The notes below the pieces were generated by a model. That model was given only the letters and a program-made list of their open reading frames with translations, did not search any database and was not told the DNA's origin. Below, in pieces: positions 1 to 11,190 of a stretch of 64,000 bases of DNA (positions within the stretch are counted from its first letter, which is position 1; every line of letters begins with the position of its first letter). The DNA comes from Linyphia triangularis. Taxonomy: Eukaryota; Arthropoda; Arachnida; Araneae; Linyphiidae. The position numbers were made by a program, and so were the translations under genes. The DNA lies in the NCBI GenBank assembly GCA_963978545.1, contig OZ021731.1, forward strand, positions 27,542,093 to 27,606,092, in the 5' to 3' direction.

Positions 1-2360
1 ACGGAAAGTACAGTGTCAGCCACAGATGGCTGACGCGGCCTAAACGGAAAGTACAGTGTCAGCCACAGATGGCTGACGCGGCCTAAACGGAAAGTACAGT
101 GTCAGCCACAGATGGCTGACGCGGCCTAAACGGAAAGTACAGTGTCAGCCACAGATGGCTGACGCGGCCTAAACGGAAAGTTCAGTGTCAGCCACAGATG
201 GCTGACGCGGCCTAAACGGAAAGTACAGTGTCAGCCACAGATGGCTGACGCGGCCTAAACGGAAAGTACAGTGTCAGCCACAGATGGCTGACGCGGCCTA
301 AACGGAAAGTTCAGTGTCAGCCACAGATGGCTGACGCGGCCTAAACGGAAAGTTCAGTGTCAGCCACAGATGGCTGACGCGGCCTAAACGGAAAGTTCAG
401 TGTCAGCCACAGATGGCTGACGCGGCCTAAACGGAAAGTACAGTGTCAGCCACAGATGGCTGACGCGGCCTAAACGGAAAGTACAGTGTCAGCCACAGAT
501 GGCTGACGCGGCCTAAACGGAAAGTTCAGTGTCAGCCACAGATGGCTGACGCGGCCTAAACGGAAAGTTCAGTGTCAGCCACAGATGGCTGACGCGGCCT
601 AAACGGAAAGTACAGTGTCAGCCACAGTTGGCTGACGCGGCCTAAACGGAAAGTACAGTGTCAGCCACAGATGGCTGACGCGGCCTAAACGGAAAGTTCA
701 GTGTCAGCCACAGATGGCTGACGCGGCCTAAACGGAAAGTACAGTGTCAGCCACAGATGGCTGACGCGGCCTAAACGGAAAGTACAGTGTCAGCCACAGA
801 TGGCTGACGCGGCCTAAACGGAAAGTACAGTGTCAGCCACAGATGGCTGACGCGGCCTAAACGGAAAGTACAGTGTCAGCCACAGATGGCTGACGCGGCC
901 TAAACGGAAAGTTCAGTGTCAGCCACAGATGGCTGACGCGGCCTAAACGGAAAGTACAGTGTCAGCCACAGATGGCTGACGCGGCCTAAACGGAAAGTTC
1001 AGTGTCAGCCACAGATGGCTGACGCGGCCTAAACGGAAAGTTCAGTGTCAGCCACAGATGGCTGACGCGGCCTAAACGGAAAGTACAGTGTCAGCCACAG
1101 ATGGCTGACGCGGCCTAAACGGAAAGTTCAGTGTCAGCCACAGATGGCTGACGCGGCCTAAACGGAAAGTTCAGTGTCAGCCACAGATGGCTGACGCGGC
1201 CTAAACGGAAAGTACAGTGTCAGCCACAGATGGCTGACGCGGCCTAAACGGAAAGTTCAGTGTCAGCCACAGATGGCTGACGCGGCCTAAACGGAAAGTA
1301 CAGTGTCAGCCACAGATGGCTGACGCGGCCTAAACGGAAAGTACAGTGTCAGCCACAGATGGCTGACGCGGCCTAAACGGAAAGTACAGTGTCAGCCACA
1401 GATGGCTGACGCGGCCTAAACGGAAAGTACAGTGTCAGCCACAGATGGCTGACGCGGCCTAAACGGAAAGTTCAGTGTCAGCCACAGATGGCTGACGCGG
1501 CCTAAACGGAAAGTACAGTGTCAGCCACAGTTGGCTGACGCGGCCTAAACGGAAAGTACAGTGTCAGCCACAGATGGCTGACGCGGCCTAAACGGAAAGT
1601 ACAGTGTCAGCCACAGATGGCTGACGCGGCCTAAACGGAAAGTACAGTGTCAGCCACAGATGGCTGACGCGGCCTAAACGGAAAGTACAGTGTCAGCCAC
1701 AGATGGCTGACGCGGCCTAAACGGAAAGTACAGTGTCAGCCACAGATGGCTGACGCGGCCTAAACGGAAAGTACAGTGTCAGCCACAGATGGCTGACGCG
1801 GCCTAAACGGAAAGTACAGTGTCAGCCACAGATGGCTGACGCGGCCTAAACGGAAAGTACAGTGTCAGCCACAGATGGCTGACGCAGCCTAAACGGAAAG
1901 TACAGTGTCAGCCACAGATGGCTGACGCAGCCTAAACGGAAAGTTCAGTGTCAGCCACAGATGGCTGACGCAGCCTAAACGGAAAGTTCAGTGTCAGCCA
2001 CAGATGGCTGACGCAGCCTAAACGGAAAGTTCAGTGTCAGCCACAGATGGCTGACGCAGCCTAAACGGAAAGTTCAGTGTCAGCCACAGATGGCTGACGC
2101 AGCCTAAACGGAAAGTTCAGTGTCAGCCACAGATGGCTGACGCAGCCTAAACGGAAAGTTCAGTGTCAGCCACAGATGGCTGACGCAGCCTAAACGGAAA
2201 GTTCAGTGTCAGCCACAGATGGCTGACGCAGCCTAAACGGAAAGTTCAGTGTCAGCCACAGATGGCTGACGCAGCCTAAACGGAAAGTTCAGTGTCAGCC
2301 ACAGATGGCTGACGCAGCCTAAATGGAAAGTTCAGTGTCAGCCACAGATGGCTGACGCAG
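1..2360. repeat. 43-bp satellite array, about 55 monomers, open at the left edge
   Basis: A head-to-tail array of a 43-bp unit fills the first 2360 bases (54.9 units) and is cut by the window edge. Each unit contains a perfect hairpin: arms GTCAGCCA and TGGCTGAC around a CAGA loop. Units differ at very few positions: GTACAG versus GTTCAG, GCGGCC versus GCAGCC, and a rare TTGG variant in monomers 15 and 36. Monomers 1-43 all carry GCGGCC and monomers 44-55 all carry GCAGCC. From monomer 46 on, all carry GTTCAG. The last unit ends at 2360 and runs into sequence resembling the terminus of a dispersed element (see 5829 and 5961). There are no spacers, so this is not a CRISPR array. Confidence 0.97.
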
Positions 2361-3348
2361 CGATCAACGTGTAAAATAGAGAGAAGTTGACAATTTTTCA
2401 AACTTTTAACTAGCCAGGATTTTCCGCTTGTTCTAAAGCTCAACTGTGTAAAATTTCATCAAGCTCGCAATAAAAACCTAGCTTACAATAAAAAAACATA
2501 CATACACAAACACATATCAATATACTTATTTATCATATTTGATTGAAAAATGAATCCACGGACGTTACGGTCCGGTGCTGTAACTCGAAAGTAATTATTT
2601 CAAGAAATACAATTCCTAGAGAAAAATCATTCATCCATGATGAATAAATTTTGAATTGATTCATTAAAAAAATTATTAAAAAGATAGTAGACTTCTATTG
2701 CAAAATTAAAAATGAAATATTATGAGAAAAGAATCGAGTGTATTTGAAAATGGTTTTATTCCGCTCAATTTAAGTAAATGTTATATCGTTGTGTTTTCGT
2801 AACATTTGTGTTGAATAATGGAACTTGTACTCTTTTTAAAATCCAAGCTTTAATTTAAACTTGTACATGAACGTACATCCAGGAGATAATGGTAAATACT
2901 TGGCATGACAATGTTTAGAAAAGTTTAGCTAGAAAAAAAGAAGAAAAAAATCGAATTACTTGGAAGTATTTTTAATTTTTTAGTCGCAATTTAATCATAA
3001 TTTTAAAACATGAACAAAATTCTGAACATAAAGATAAGTTTAAATTAAACTCCAATTTTCAGCTTACGTAGAAAATACTAGACATTTTCTAACTCATATT
3101 TTGAAAGTCTTCAAATAAAACTATGCTAATATTTTCTTTAGAATTGCGTTGAATCGGATGGAAAATATTTCCTTCAACTTTATGAATCTTCAAATTGATA
3201 ATATGTATGAAGAACACCATTTAAAAATAACCCAGTTTGATTATCACTGAAAAAATTATTCTGTTTTTTTGCGTTTATAATCAGATCAATTATTATTACT
3301 GCAGAAAAAGAAAAAAAATATATTTTTCTTTTACAAAAAGTCATGATT
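2361..3348. other. AT-rich non-coding DNA
   Basis: No reading frame, RNA or repeat recognised. The first 16 bases (2361-2376) align with the terminus of the element related to the satellite; the rest is unremarkable AT-rich sequence. Confidence 0.5.
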
Positions 3349-3363
3349 CTTTGAAAATCTAAG

Positions 3364-3550
3364 GCCGACCAAACGGTATAGTGGTTAGCGTGCTGGCTTC
3401 TAGACTGCAAGGTTGCGGGTTCGAGTCCCGTGTAAGGCATGGATGTTTGTAAATGTATGTTGGCTTGTCAACTGACGAATGTTTCGGCGCATTATAGCCC
3501 TCGTGTTGCTGACGGCGCCAGATAATCTGAATACAACCAACCAACTACAA
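3364..3550 (+). mobile_element. tRNA-derived SINE (SINE1), full-length copy with 15-bp target duplication
   Basis: The left part is tRNA-like: an A-box region (TAGTGGTTAGCGTGC) and a perfect B-box (GGTTCGAGTCC) for RNA polymerase III. A tRNA-unrelated body follows, ending in an AACC-repeat tail. It is flanked by the direct repeat CTTTGAAAATCTAAG at 3349-3363 and 3551-3565, the mark of LINE-assisted retroposition. The same body recurs at 6710, 21333 (reverse), 37609, 40956, 60086 and 62685. It is not a functional tRNA gene, because no paired acceptor stem closes the structure. Confidence 0.92.
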
Positions 3551-3565
3551 CTTTGAAAATCTAAG

Positions 3566-4466
3566 CAATTAAAATTCAAACCTAAATTAAATACTGTATA
3601 TATTATTATTTGACTTTGATTACATAAATTAATAGCACTTTAAATAAAAGTTTACATAAATTGTTTGGAAATTACTTAAATAATTACCATTTTCAAATTT
3701 CTAAATAGGATTATTTATAGTGCTATTATTGCCTAAATTAGGAAAATTAACGAATTACATAAAACTGTATTTGTTGTAAATATTTTGTAGGATGTTATAT
3801 GAATCCTCATGTTTTAAAATTCTTTTACTAACTACACTATAGAGGTAAGTTTGTAAAAAGATATTTAAGTTTGGAAGAAGAAAAAAAAAAAAGTTTTTGA
3901 TACATATTATAGTGTTAATCAGTCCGTAACCGTTTTAAGGAACTGTTGCCAATTTTTTTTATTCAAAATAAAATTTAACATTTTAAATATTTACGAGCTT
4001 GGGCGTATTACGTCAACACTGCTTACTTTAGAACAATGAAGATCACAATTTTCAGTTTTATTAATCCTTGCCTGAACATTATTTTGACGTTAAATTTGTT
4101 TTATAGAAACGAAGAATAATAACAGCAAAGCATTCGTGTTTAAAAGAAAACAATTTTCAAGCAGAAGTGTTAGTTTTAAATACGTTATTCTGTTGGCAGT
4201 TTTATTTCGGCATCATCTTTCACAAGAGGACTAAAGAACAGAAGCATTGTTAGTCTGTAAATTTGGATTGAGCCTTACGCGAGGTATTTCAAGGGAATAG
4301 TGTCACTCATTTACGTCTTGAATGGTAGAAAACCCAGAAAACTCTACCAGACAGTACCGCAAATGAAACATTGTCAGTTACTTACGCATCTTTCCGTTAT
4401 TTTGTATAGGAAATTCTGAATCGCAACAACGTGTTTAAGCGATTCCAATTGCTTCTTATGTCAATT
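3566..4466. other. AT-rich non-coding DNA
   Basis: Nothing recognised beyond short homopolymer runs. Confidence 0.4.
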
Positions 4467-4645
4467 AGCCCATCTGATGGCTGTAGGGTTATCGCTCTGG
4501 TCTCGCAAGTCAAAGATGCCGGGTTCGAATCCTGGGTTAGGCACGGATCTTCGTTGTGGTTTGGAATCCACGTTAAGCTCATGGTCCCGGCCTGGTTAGC
4601 CGTTATTGTGCATAAAAATACGTCGTTGAGCGTTCAAACCAACTA
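4467..4645 (+). mobile_element. second tRNA-derived SINE family (SINE2)
   Basis: A tRNA-like head with B-box GGTTCGAATCC near 4521 is followed by a body shared with the copy at 42214: both contain AATCCACGTTAAG, then GCCTGATTAGCCGT or a one-base variant, and end in an AACCAAC tail. The body differs from SINE1 although the tail is similar. A clean target duplication was not found. Confidence 0.75.
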
Positions 4646-5828
4646 ATCTTAAGTTAATTATTTATTTTAAATAGCATTGATTTTTTTTTCATGCTTTATC
4701 ATAAGATTATGTAAAGGTGAAAATATATAAATTGTAATCTAGGTCAAAATTTGTAATGCCAAGTCGCCAAGTGCAACTGAATTTATTATTAAGAGTTCAT
4801 TTTTTTTCCCCACATTAGTAACAAGTTAACTCTCCCATTCTGCGATCAATATGTCCCTTAAACTACATACTTTTGAACTTTAAAACTATATAACATTTTC
4901 ATCAAAGAATTATATTTCACTTCCGGCAAACTGACGAAGGAATGTTCATCAGTTATCATTGTCAGTATTTGGCTACCAATTTTTTAAATTTGTTTCTATT
5001 CATAAATTTCTTTCCGATTCCAAATAATCAAACAAAAGTTCTTTAAAAAAATTAGTTATTTAAATATTAAGAAAAGAAAATACCCCGAAACCCCGTTCGA
5101 TCGCAATCCGATCAAAACGATCCGCTATAGCTGTTTCCGCTATCACGACATCCTTCCGTTCTCTATGGTTATCGCGAGGTTTCTGCCAAATATTTGGTGT
5201 GTGTTTGGTAGACGATTTCCATATCCCGTACCGGTTGGCGTGATTTGCCAGAAATTTGCAAAACTGGTTTGCACTGCTGCGTTTCAAACAAAGTTATTTC
5301 AGATGAAGTGACGTCACATTTAATTCGAGCCGAATGTGTCGTTTTCCCCACCAAATCTAACAAGCGAACTTTAGGTTGCAAATTAAAAAAAGAAAAAGCG
5401 CAGTGAGCAGAAATGTTTGTGTCTATGGCCTTTTCGAAACATTTAGAATTGAAGAAGAAAAAAAAAGAAAAAGAAAAAAATGCGGAAATGGCCCATTGGA
5501 TACCAATACTTAGTTTTAATTTTCAGGTATACAGCAAAATCAAGACCTTTAAATATATTTTGAGAAATTTTAAACATGCATCTAAATTCTTAAATTCCGC
5601 CAATTTTATGTTTTTAAATCCTTTATATTAACTACATTTGTGTGTGTATAGACATGAAAACATCATCGAAGGGCTAACTAACAAACTTTCGGTCATCCAA
5701 TCGAACTAAAACTTGACACATATACTTGTCAATTGCATTATATTCTATCAAGTTTTGGGGAAATCCAATTACTAAACCATTCAAGCATGTACAATTTGGC
5801 AATATTTAATGACTGAAAATTCCCCTGT
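4646..5828. other. AT-rich non-coding DNA with one degenerate dispersed repeat
   Basis: Nothing coding is recognised. From about 5635 to 5790 the sequence is a diverged copy of the dispersed retroposon-like family described at 10596; the shared text includes GTCATCCAATCG. Confidence 0.4.
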
Positions 5829-5880
5829 AAACATGTTGAGTGCCACGTCAGCCATCTGTGGCTGACAGTGTAAAATATGA
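5829..5880 (-). repeat. isolated satellite-like terminus
   Basis: Contains CGTCAGCCATCTGTGGCTGA, the reverse complement of the satellite hairpin, preceded by TGTTGAGTGCCA. Read in reverse it aligns with the right edge of the 43-bp array (2320-2376), including the non-satellite bases where both contain TCAAC followed by a GT-rich end. Confidence 0.7.
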
Positions 5881-5960
5881 TATAAAACTACAAAATTTAC
5901 ATTGTTTTAAGTAATTAATGAAAATTGTGCTTAGTGTTTATTTATTACCGGATTATATCA

Positions 5961-6466
5961 TTAACACACATTGAGTGCCATGTTATAGCCGTCTGTGGCT
6001 GACACTGAACATTCCTTTTAGACCTCGTCAACTACCGGTGGCTGACAGTACGCTGTTGTTTTTTCACACCTATAATTTGACATAGTGCCTTTCTTAGTAC
6101 TTTTTAAAGGGCAGGAAATCTTAGTTTTTTGAAGTACTATTGATATTTTAAGAGAAAAAAATATGATTAAATATACTATGTCCAAAATGCCCTTGTGAAA
6201 AATTGCTTATCTAAGAATTTTAAGTCCGAGGTCTGGCAACGCGGCGTAAACGTGTGGAATGAATATCTAGAAGCATTTCATTCTAAGCGTAAATATCTTC
6301 TACTGCGATAAGAAACAATGACCCTAATATATTCACACAGCTGTATCGAGTAAATTTCAGTCTGTAAGCAGTGCGCATTGCTAAACCGCAATACCAGCGC
6401 TTCTAAGCAGCGCGCGTGGTCTGAAGGGGAATTCCTTAAAAATTCTAGTGGCACTCCACGTGTTAA
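5961..6466. mobile_element. TTAA-bounded inverted-repeat element containing satellite-like monomers
   Basis: Both ends carry TTAA and matching inverted termini: TTAACACACATTGAGTGCCA on the left, and on the right the reverse complement of TTAACACGTGGAGTGCCA. Inside the left half are two diverged satellite monomers in reverse orientation, their GCTGAC motifs at 5998 and 6041, exactly 43 bp apart. The right half has a forward satellite-like stretch near 6235 (GCAACGCGGCGTAAACG). TTAA target sites are the hallmark of the piggyBac superfamily. No transposase frame is present, so it is non-autonomous. Confidence 0.75.
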
Positions 6467-6509
6467 GGTTGACGACATATAATTAAAAAAATAACCTATC
6501 ATTCTGGTG

Positions 6510-6670
6510 TTTTTAAATCCGTTTTATTATCTACGACATTGTTTGTAGTGTGAAAAATCGCATGGCTAGTTTACCCACTTGCAATTAACCCAATTCAATC
6601 GATCTGAAACTTGTCTAATATACTCGTTGCAAATGGCTGTGTATTCCATCATGTTTTAAGGACTCACACA
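6510..6670. repeat. degenerate dispersed repeat fragment
   Basis: A diverged copy of the 5' part of the family at 10596, sharing the run from AATCC-TTTTAT to ATCGATCTGAAACTTG. Confidence 0.45.
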
Positions 6671-6709
6671 AGCGTTTCAAAGTTAACCTCTTTTTCAAAT
6701 TAAAACTAG

Positions 6710-6874
6710 GTGGTTCGCGTGCTAGCTTCTAGACCGCGAGGTTTCGGGTTCGAGTCCCGTGTAAGGCATGGGTGTTTGTAAATGTATGTTGGCTTGTCTA
6801 ATGACGAATGTTTTGGCGCATTATAGCCCTCGTGTTGCTGACGGCGCCAGATAATCTGAAAACAACCAACCAAC
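6710..6874 (+). mobile_element. SINE1 copy, 5'-truncated, 14-bp target duplication
   Basis: Starts inside the A-box region and continues through the B-box GGTTCGAGTCC to the AACC tail. It is flanked by CAAATTAAAACTAG at 6696-6709 and 6875-6888. Truncation at the 5' end with an intact duplication fits incomplete reverse transcription. Confidence 0.92.
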
Positions 6875-7075
6875 CAAATTAAAACTAGAGTTGTGGAACA
6901 TCATGCAATTTTCAATTAACACTTAATACTGGGTCACTGCATTTAAATTTGGCATCGATTGATATAATTTACCGTTATTGTTCTCTTAATTTCTTTTAAA
7001 ACTAGCGGTGTGGAGCATCGTCCAACTTTTAATTACACAATAATGTTGGTCATTTCAATGAAATTTGAAATGATG

Positions 7076-7484
7076 CAGGGTTCCCACGGTCATTGAAAGT
7101 CATTAAAAGTGCTTAATATTTTTAAACTTGTTTTCTAGGCCTTGAAAGTGCTTGAAAGTCCTTGAAAATGCTTAGAGGTCCTTAAAAAGTCCTTAATTTG
7201 TGCAGATGTTGTGAGGCCAACTGCAAAATTTATAAAAATGCAACTAGGACTTGTTATCCCTGCGGGACCGCCTCTTATCTGCACCGTATTGGAATTTTCC
7301 GACATGTTTGTATTAAGCATCCAACAACTTGTAACTTTTTTGGTAGAATATACTTGGTTAAAAATTTATACAAAAACATGTACCTGAAAGCAAATTTTCA
7401 AAGGTCCTTAAAAATATTAATTAGGTCCTTAAAAGTCCTTGCAAAGTCATTGATTTTCATTCTGTGATTTGAGTGGAAACCCTG
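7076..7484. mobile_element. CAGGG-terminal inverted-repeat element, copy 1
   Basis: Begins CAGGGTTCCCACGGTCATTG and ends in an inverted form of the same terminus (GTGGAAACCCTG). The interior is made of short repeats of the type TGAAAGTCCTTGAAA. A second copy lies at 38675-39035. The ends resemble hAT-superfamily termini, but the flanking 8-mers (AAATGATG and ATTGATGG) do not match, so the superfamily is uncertain. Confidence 0.75.
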
Positions 7485-8298
7485 ATTGATGGTACTTGCC
7501 GTTTTCATATTTTCTCTCATTTAAATGAAAATGTTTGGCAATAATTTTACACGAGCAAGTAAAAAAAAAAAAAAACTACGACAAAATGCAAAATTGGTGA
7601 TTTTATTCGATAGAGATTACATTGTATTTTCTTGTGCTTGAAACGCATAAAATCAATCGTTGGTGGATGATACTCAAAAGCAGAGAGCTCTGTTTAAGGT
7701 GCTTGTTTCTCAACTTTTTACGCTTTATCGCTTTTCTAAGGGAATTTCGGAGGTGGGAATGTTTAGATCACCATAAGAGACATTACCACAGCGATTTTGA
7801 ACAAAATCGTTAGAGCCATTTTCTTAGCAATCATTGAAAAATATTATTTTTTCAATGCCATCTACTTTATGTGCTTGCGCGATTTTGACGAAAACCGTAA
7901 TGGTAGGTCTCATGGTCACCACTAACCTGCACGCCAAATTTGAACATCGTAGGTCAATTTGTTCGGGAGTTATGCTGACTACAAACACACATATTTTTTT
8001 CTAGATCACTTTTTGGAAATCAGAATGTTCCAAAACGTGGAGAAAAATACAATTTTTTTTTTTTTTTTGTTGACCGAATACTATACTTTCATTACTCTAC
8101 GTATACAGATGAGAAATTGAAAGTGAAAATTTCCAATTTGGTGATATTTTGGCACTAATTATTACATTGCCAAAAATTTTACTTCTGAAATCATGCCATT
8201 AACTATAATTCTTGTCCTTGTAGAGTCGCACGCTCCACTAATTCTAACTGTTCAATACTTCAAATACCCCTTCAATAATGCAATATTTTTCTAAAATT
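7485..8298. other. AT-rich non-coding DNA
   Basis: Nothing recognised. Short frames here lack codon structure or family motifs. Confidence 0.35.
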
Positions 8299-8853
8299 CT
8301 TTTTAGATCCTTTATATTAACTTCAATTTCATTTGTGTGTGTTTATTTGCGAATCTGCGGAGATCTAATTAACCCATTTCCACCATCCAATTGATCTGAA
8401 ACATGGCAATACAAGTTGGAGGCTGTCACTAAAAAGCAGTTTTTACACACGTCAATGGCTTCCATCGAATCGAGCTAAAACTTTTTAAGACTCGTTGTCG
8501 ACCACAATGTTTTCTAGCAAATTTGCGATCTAGTCCAAAAGTTAGGCCATGATGCAGAATCTAAGATTTTTTTCAAGGTGGTCAAACTTTATGAAAACTC
8601 GATCCGAGCTCAAAATCACTAAAATAAGTTGCAATTTCACAAAAAGTTGACACTGCATACCCAGAATTTATCGTAAAAACATTTTTTTGTGAGTAAGATT
8701 TTAAATCATTTTTATAAACTTTGCTTTAGCCGATGGGGGCTGAAACTGCGGAGGTCTGATTAACCCCCTTGCTGTCATCCAATCACCCTGACACTTGACA
8801 GATAGGTTCGATGTCGATGATAATGCATTCTATCAAATGTTGGGGATGTTAAA

Positions 8854-9032
8854 CTTGGCGTCCACTATCGCTGAGCAGAGCAGAGCGGAGTGGATTAGAG
8901 CCAGTTACAAAGCTGCCAACGTCTATTGTAGCACGAGCTTCGTGCTACAGTGGACGTTGACAGCCTTGTAACTGGCTCTAATCTAATCCACTCCATACTG
9001 CTCTGCTCTGCTCAGCGATAGTGGACGCCAAG
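8854..9032. mobile_element. palindromic foldback element, copy 1 of a tandem pair
   Basis: Nearly the whole 179 bp is one inverted repeat. It starts CTTGGCGTCCACTATCGCTG and ends with the reverse complement, CAGCGATAGTGGACGCCAAG, with the turn at GCACGAGCTTCGTGC. No coding capacity. A related copy follows after 7 bp. Confidence 0.9.
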
Positions 9033-9039
9033 CTTTAAG

Positions 9040-9208
9040 CTTGGCGTCCACTATCGTTGAGCAGAGTAGAGCGGAGTGGACTAGAGCCAATTACAAGGCT
9101 GCCAACATCTACTGCAGCACGAGGCTCGTGCTACAATGGATGTTGACAGACTTGTAATTGGCTCTAATCCACTCTGCTCTACTCTGCTCAGCTATAGTGG
9201 ACGCCAAG
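9040..9208. mobile_element. palindromic foldback element, copy 2 of a tandem pair
   Basis: Same architecture and termini as 8854-9032, but with many substitutions and slightly shorter (169 bp). Arms run CTTGGCGTCCACTATCGTTG to CAGCTATAGTGGACGCCAAG, with the turn at GCACGAGGCTCGTGC. Confidence 0.9.
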
Positions 9209-9545
9209 CTTCTGTCACTAAAAGGTCGCTTTTACGGAATACTAAAAAAATCACATTAAAATATCATTGAACCGATCATTGCTGAAACTCTTTCCTGTTG
9301 CCAAATTTTTTTTATTAAATAAATAATAAAGTTACTTTAATCAGCATAAATAAATGATATTTGGAAGTCATAGCATAAATTCACGTTCATTTTTAATAAA
9401 TAATTTTTGAAACGTAGTTTGCCATAAATTTTCTGACAGAAATGTTTTGATATCGGCGCCTGTGTTAATGATTATAATAATTGACAATGCATAAAAAGGA
9501 TTTTTTTAAAAGCTCTGTTTTTATGGGTTATATTATTTATTAGTG

Positions 9546-10061
9546 AATATTTACTTGTGATTAACTTCTTATTACGTTTGAGCTAATGAAACTGGTAAAG
9601 AACTAAGAATAATACTTATCTAATAATTTAGAACAAAATCTGTGGTATCTTTGAGATGCATTAAAATCCCTTGTGCTTATGATTCTTCGATGGTATGCAC
9701 TGATTCATTAATTCGCTTCAGTTCACGAAATCGTGAGATTTTCATAAATCTTCTTCCCCATTTATAAGATTCATTATCCTACAAATTCCACAAGAAGTTG
9801 ACCTTGACTAACAAAAAGCGTAACACATAAGTTTTCTCTGTTGGGTAACTTTTTCAAAATCAGACACGTTGGTGGAATATTAATGATTTCTGAAAAATGT
9901 TACGAAATTATTACTTTCAAACGCAGAAGTTACAAATGTGAGAACGTTACTGTAGTCGCGGCGTTTAATTTTTCAGGTATGAAGGTTGAATTTTCAGTGT
10001 GCCAAATAAATTTGTTTTATTTTAAGAAAAAGGATATTCCTACGCATAATCTAATCAAGTG

Positions 10062-10098
<37 letters not shown>

Positions 10099-10594
10099 AA
10101 ATCAGGTAAATGAAGTTTGGGGTTAAAAAAAATTGCAATTTTTATTTTCTAATTTAAAACTCATATTTACTAACTTTTCAACCAACTTTTCAATTTTTGA
10201 CCAACTTGTTTTTACTGACCAACTTTTCTAGTGTTTCAATTAGCTTTTGCCAATGTTTGAAAGTAAAAGATTCATGGTAATGTAGAGCAACCGATTTGTT
10301 ATGTATGTTTTATAGTTTGATTTGAATTGCAAATGTGTGTATAAAGCTCCCCAAAATCAGCAAAAAAGCTCGTATGTTACACATTTTTTATAAAAATTAT
10401 TTGGAATTTATTTCAAAATGAATAAAAAAATTGACTGCCTATTTTTTTATTTGGCTAAATGTGAGGCGTTGTAAAATAGGTATACATTAAGGTTTGGAAA
10501 AATGGGGGAAATTGTGACGATTCTAATGGGTAGTGTGAAGTGGGGATGATTATTATATTAGAATAATGTAAGGAGAATAAATTACTTAACTTCC

Positions 10595-10595
<1 letters not shown>
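9546..10595. other. AT-rich non-coding DNA with a long poly-T tract
   Basis: A run of about 31 T lies at 10063-10094. No gene or recognised element. Confidence 0.4.
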
Positions 10596-10636
<41 letters not shown>

Positions 10637-11190
10637 CCTTTATATTAACTTCGATTTTATGTGTTTGTGTGTGGGTATGTATGTTGATGACAGGCAAATC
10701 TGCGGAGGCCTAATAACGCCCTTGCCATCATCCAACCGAGTTGAAACTTTGCAGATAGAATGCACTGTCATCGACATCGAATCTATCAAAGTTTGGGAGC
10801 TGTCACTATCACTAAAAGGTTGCTTTTGCGTAATACTAATAAACCAACTTGCCGTCATCCAATCACGTCGAAAGTGAATTGAACTGATCATTGAAGAAAC
10901 TCTTTGCTGTTGCCAAAATTGTTTTAATTAATAAATAAATAATAAAATTGTTTTAATCAGAATAAATAAAAGATATTTGAATGTGAGTGCATAAATTCAC
11001 ATTCGTTTTTAATGAATAGATTTTTAAAGTAGTTTACTGATAGAAATGTTTTGAATTCTTAAAATTAGATGCAAATACCAAACACACATGCTGACAACAG
11101 AAAAGGCGTTATGTTAATAAATATAAAAATTTATACATATAAAGGATTTATATTAAAAACTGTCTTTTTATGGGTTACATTATATTTAAA
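10596..11190 (-). mobile_element. dispersed retroposon-like element bounded by poly-T
   Basis: Starts with a run of about 38 T (10596-10633), then ATCCTTTATATTAACTTCGA, a TG-rich stretch, a middle module (GCGGAGGCCTAATAACGCCC ... CATCCAACCGAG) and an AT-rich end reaching GTCTTTTTATGGGTTA. Close copies occur at 8299 and 28003, the 5' part at 25906, and the 3' half at 34545 and 49700. Poly-T at the left would be a poly-A tail if the element is read on the minus strand, which suggests a retroposon 3' end. That assignment is an inference; no protein is encoded. Confidence 0.5.

Larger units (their letters stand above)
8299..9545. repeat. dispersed retroposon-like family, complex copy split by foldback elements
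   Basis: Shares with the copies at 10596 and 28003 the start ATCCTTTATATTAACTTC, the stretch GTCATCCAATC, then TGTCACTAAAAGGTCGCTTT and an AT-rich 3' half with ATAAATGATATTTGGA. Two partial 5' modules occur in series (from 8299 and about 8735). The foldback pair 8854-9208 separates TTGGGGATGT from TGTCACTAAAAGG, two stretches that lie close together in the other copies. Confidence 0.6.

Noticed and set aside
1..2360. CRISPR-like array because of the hairpin in each repeat
   Set aside because: Units are contiguous with no spacers, and the context is a spliced eukaryotic gene region.
3364..3440. tRNA gene
   Set aside because: A- and B-box are present, but there is no paired acceptor stem, and the sequence continues into a repeated body with an AACC tail and target duplication. 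It is a SINE.
7076..7484. Firm hAT assignment of the CAGGG element
   Set aside because: The termini resemble hAT ends, but neither copy has a matching 8-bp duplication, so the superfamily is left open.
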